A DNA stretch of 18,498 nucleotides from Conidiobolus incongruus B7586 (Eukaryota > Entomophthoromycota > Entomophthoromycetes > Entomophthorales > Conidiobolaceae). Location of the stretch: positions 1 to 18,498 of the forward strand of contig JNEM01010141.1 of the NCBI GenBank assembly GCA_000697335.1, given 5' to 3'. The notes beneath the pieces were generated by a model. The model was given only the letters and a program-made list of their open reading frames with translations, had not been told where the DNA came from and searched no databases. Made by a program: the position numbers and the translations under genes. Numbering within the stretch: position 1 is the stretch's first letter; every line of letters starts with the position of its first letter. Of this stretch, positions 17,224 to 18,498 are shown in pieces.

Positions 17224-18012
17224 ATGACAACAGTTCCCAGTCCTCAAGACCTATTATTTAGCAGCTGGTTCCCTACTTTTGACCACTGGAAAACACCTAT
17301 TGTCACTGGTCTTGTTTATCTTATTGCTACCTCTATTTGGAATCAATACAATCGCCAGTATGCTTCCAAAACTAAGCCTACTGCTCTTTTCAAATTCTTT
17401 GTTTCTATCCATAATTTAGGATTATTCGCTTACTCCTTCATCACCTTTATCAAGGTTGCACCCGTGATTTACCAAAACTTTACTACTAGACCTTTTTTGG
17501 AAGCTTATTGTGATGCTGGTCAACAAGTCTGGAACTCCACCCTTTACTACTGGACATGGCTCTTCTACTTAAGTAAGTACTATGAAATCATTGACACTTT
17601 GATCATTTTGCTCAAGGGCAACACTACCTCGCTCCTTCAAACTTACCACCATGCCGGTGCTATTTTCACCATGTGGTGTGGTTTCCATACTCACGCCTTC
17701 CCCATTTGGATCTTCGTCACTTTCAACTCTTTCATTCACACTCTCATGTATTTATACTACTTCTTGACCACTATCAACATTCGTCCCCCTGGTAAGAAAT
17801 ACTTAACCTACCTTCAAATCACTCAATTCTTAGTCGGAGGTTCCATTGCTCTCTCCTACGCTGTCACTCAATCCTGTGAACGAACTACTGGTCAACATTT
17901 GGCTCAAGTTGCTAACTGTATTTACTTGGTTCCTTTAACCTATCTTTTCGCCCAATTCGCCATCCAATCTTACCATAGAAAGACTGCTTCCAAAGCTAAA
18001 AAGTCATCTTAG
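17224..18012 (+). CDS. ELO-family fatty acid elongase (3-ketoacyl-CoA synthase)
   Basis: The 262-residue ER membrane enzyme condenses malonyl-CoA with an acyl-CoA, the first step of each two-carbon elongation cycle. Family motifs: KYYEIIDTLIILLK (118-131; usual KxxExxDTxxxxLRK), QTYHHAG (139-145), NSFIHTLMYLYYFLT (168-182) and TYLQITQF (195-202). The histidine box reads QxxHH rather than HxxHH, a form reported for elongases acting on polyunsaturated substrates; the substrate call is inference. Several hydrophobic helices fill the chain. The last four residues are KKSS, a dilysine ER-retrieval signal exactly at the C-terminus. This confirms TAG as the stop and shows TAG is not reassigned here. 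ATG 17224 is the first Met in frame. The length is near that of other ELO proteins. It is intronless, with C-ending codons (TTC, ATC, ACC, TAC) unlike the neighbouring LPMO and TrmH-type genes, suggesting high expression. TTATATAA sits 26 bp before the ATG. Confidence 0.93.
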   Translation: MTTVPSPQDLLFSSWFPTFDHWKTPIVTGLVYLIATSIWNQYNRQYASKTKPTALFKFFVSIHNLGLFAYSFITFIKVAPVIYQNFTTRPFLEAYCDAGQQVWNSTLYYWTWLFYLSKYYEIIDTLIILLKGNTTSLLQTYHHAGAIFTMWCGFHTHAFPIWIFVTFNSFIHTLMYLYYFLTTINIRPPGKKYLTYLQITQFLVGGSIALSYAVTQSCERTTGQHLAQVANCIYLVPLTYLFAQFAIQSYHRKTASKAKKSS

Positions 18013-18498
18013 TTAATCTCGGTGAATTATCCTCTTTGATAATTTTAATCAAATTTATCATTTTTATTCAAAAAAAAATAATAATACTAATCATTTTGTA
18101 AACTATATAATTTTAATTTGTTTTAATTAATTAATAGTAATTTAATCAATTTCAATATATTTATTATTAGTGAATATAAAATAACATAAAATATTATTAT
18201 ATCTGTTAAATATTAACTTTGAAAAAGATTATTTTATAAAAAATTTTAAATAATACTATAAATTTTAAATATTAACACTTTTTTTTTGAATTAAAAATTT
18301 TAATTTATAATTTATAAATATTAAATATTAAATATAAAATTAATAATTTTCTTTTATTATTAAAATTTTTTTTGATATATTATTAATAAATTTTTAACTT
18401 TCAAAAAAAAGTTCTTTTTTTTATAAACTAATTTTTTAATTATATAAATATAATTTTATAAATTATAATTTAGTGAATATATTAGATATAGTAGTTTT
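18013..18498. other. AT-rich right flank
   Basis: After the elongase, a short T-rich 3' region leads into nearly pure A/T DNA, as extreme as the mariner at the left end. I see no gene and no readable element, though the composition would fit another decayed repeat continuing past the edge. Confidence 0.5.

Overview
The window looks like nuclear DNA from a very AT-rich, early-diverging fungus. Compact genes, some intronless and one with introns of only 51 and 55 bp, sit in intergenic DNA that is almost entirely A and T. A mitochondrial import receptor (TOM20), AA11-type copper oxygenases and a decayed SABATH methyltransferase occur together. That mix, with the base composition, suggests a Conidiobolus-like Entomophthoromycotina (Zoopagomycota). 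Anaerobic Neocallimastigomycetes are equally AT-rich but fit poorly, because they lack aerobic mitochondria and LPMOs have not been expected there. The taxonomic call is inference.

Layout. Positions 1-2.7 kb are hyper-AT DNA holding one full-length but dead mariner (Tc1/mariner, about 397-1674). Next come two AA11-like lytic polysaccharide monooxygenase genes, tail to tail around a small TrmH-type RNA methyltransferase. The left copy (2820-3781, +) is a pseudogene and the right copy (4982-5941, -) is intact. An open, coding-like stretch follows the stop of the intact copy in frame. Between 7.1 and 8.9 kb are two more broken genes: an unrecognised remnant (-) and a SABATH carboxyl methyltransferase (+) broken by several frameshifts. 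At 10407-12843 (-) a three-exon gene joins a complete TOM20 receptor to a SET/MYND-like region and a long acidic, repeat-bearing tail. A 3.6-kb AT-rich gap ends in remains of a membrane-protein gene (about 16457-16855). An intact ELO fatty-acid elongase (17224-18012, +) lies near the right end.

The intact genes do not form a pathway: secreted polysaccharide oxidation, RNA 2'-O-methylation, mitochondrial protein import and ER fatty-acid elongation. Two patterns stand out. At least four gene-like sequences are decaying here. In the mariner and the LPMO pseudogene, the stops that can be interpreted fit C:G to T:A change. The most unusual intact gene is the TOM20-SET fusion, whose SET region has lost the motif needed for methyl transfer. 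No tRNA, rRNA, CRISPR or virus-like element was seen.
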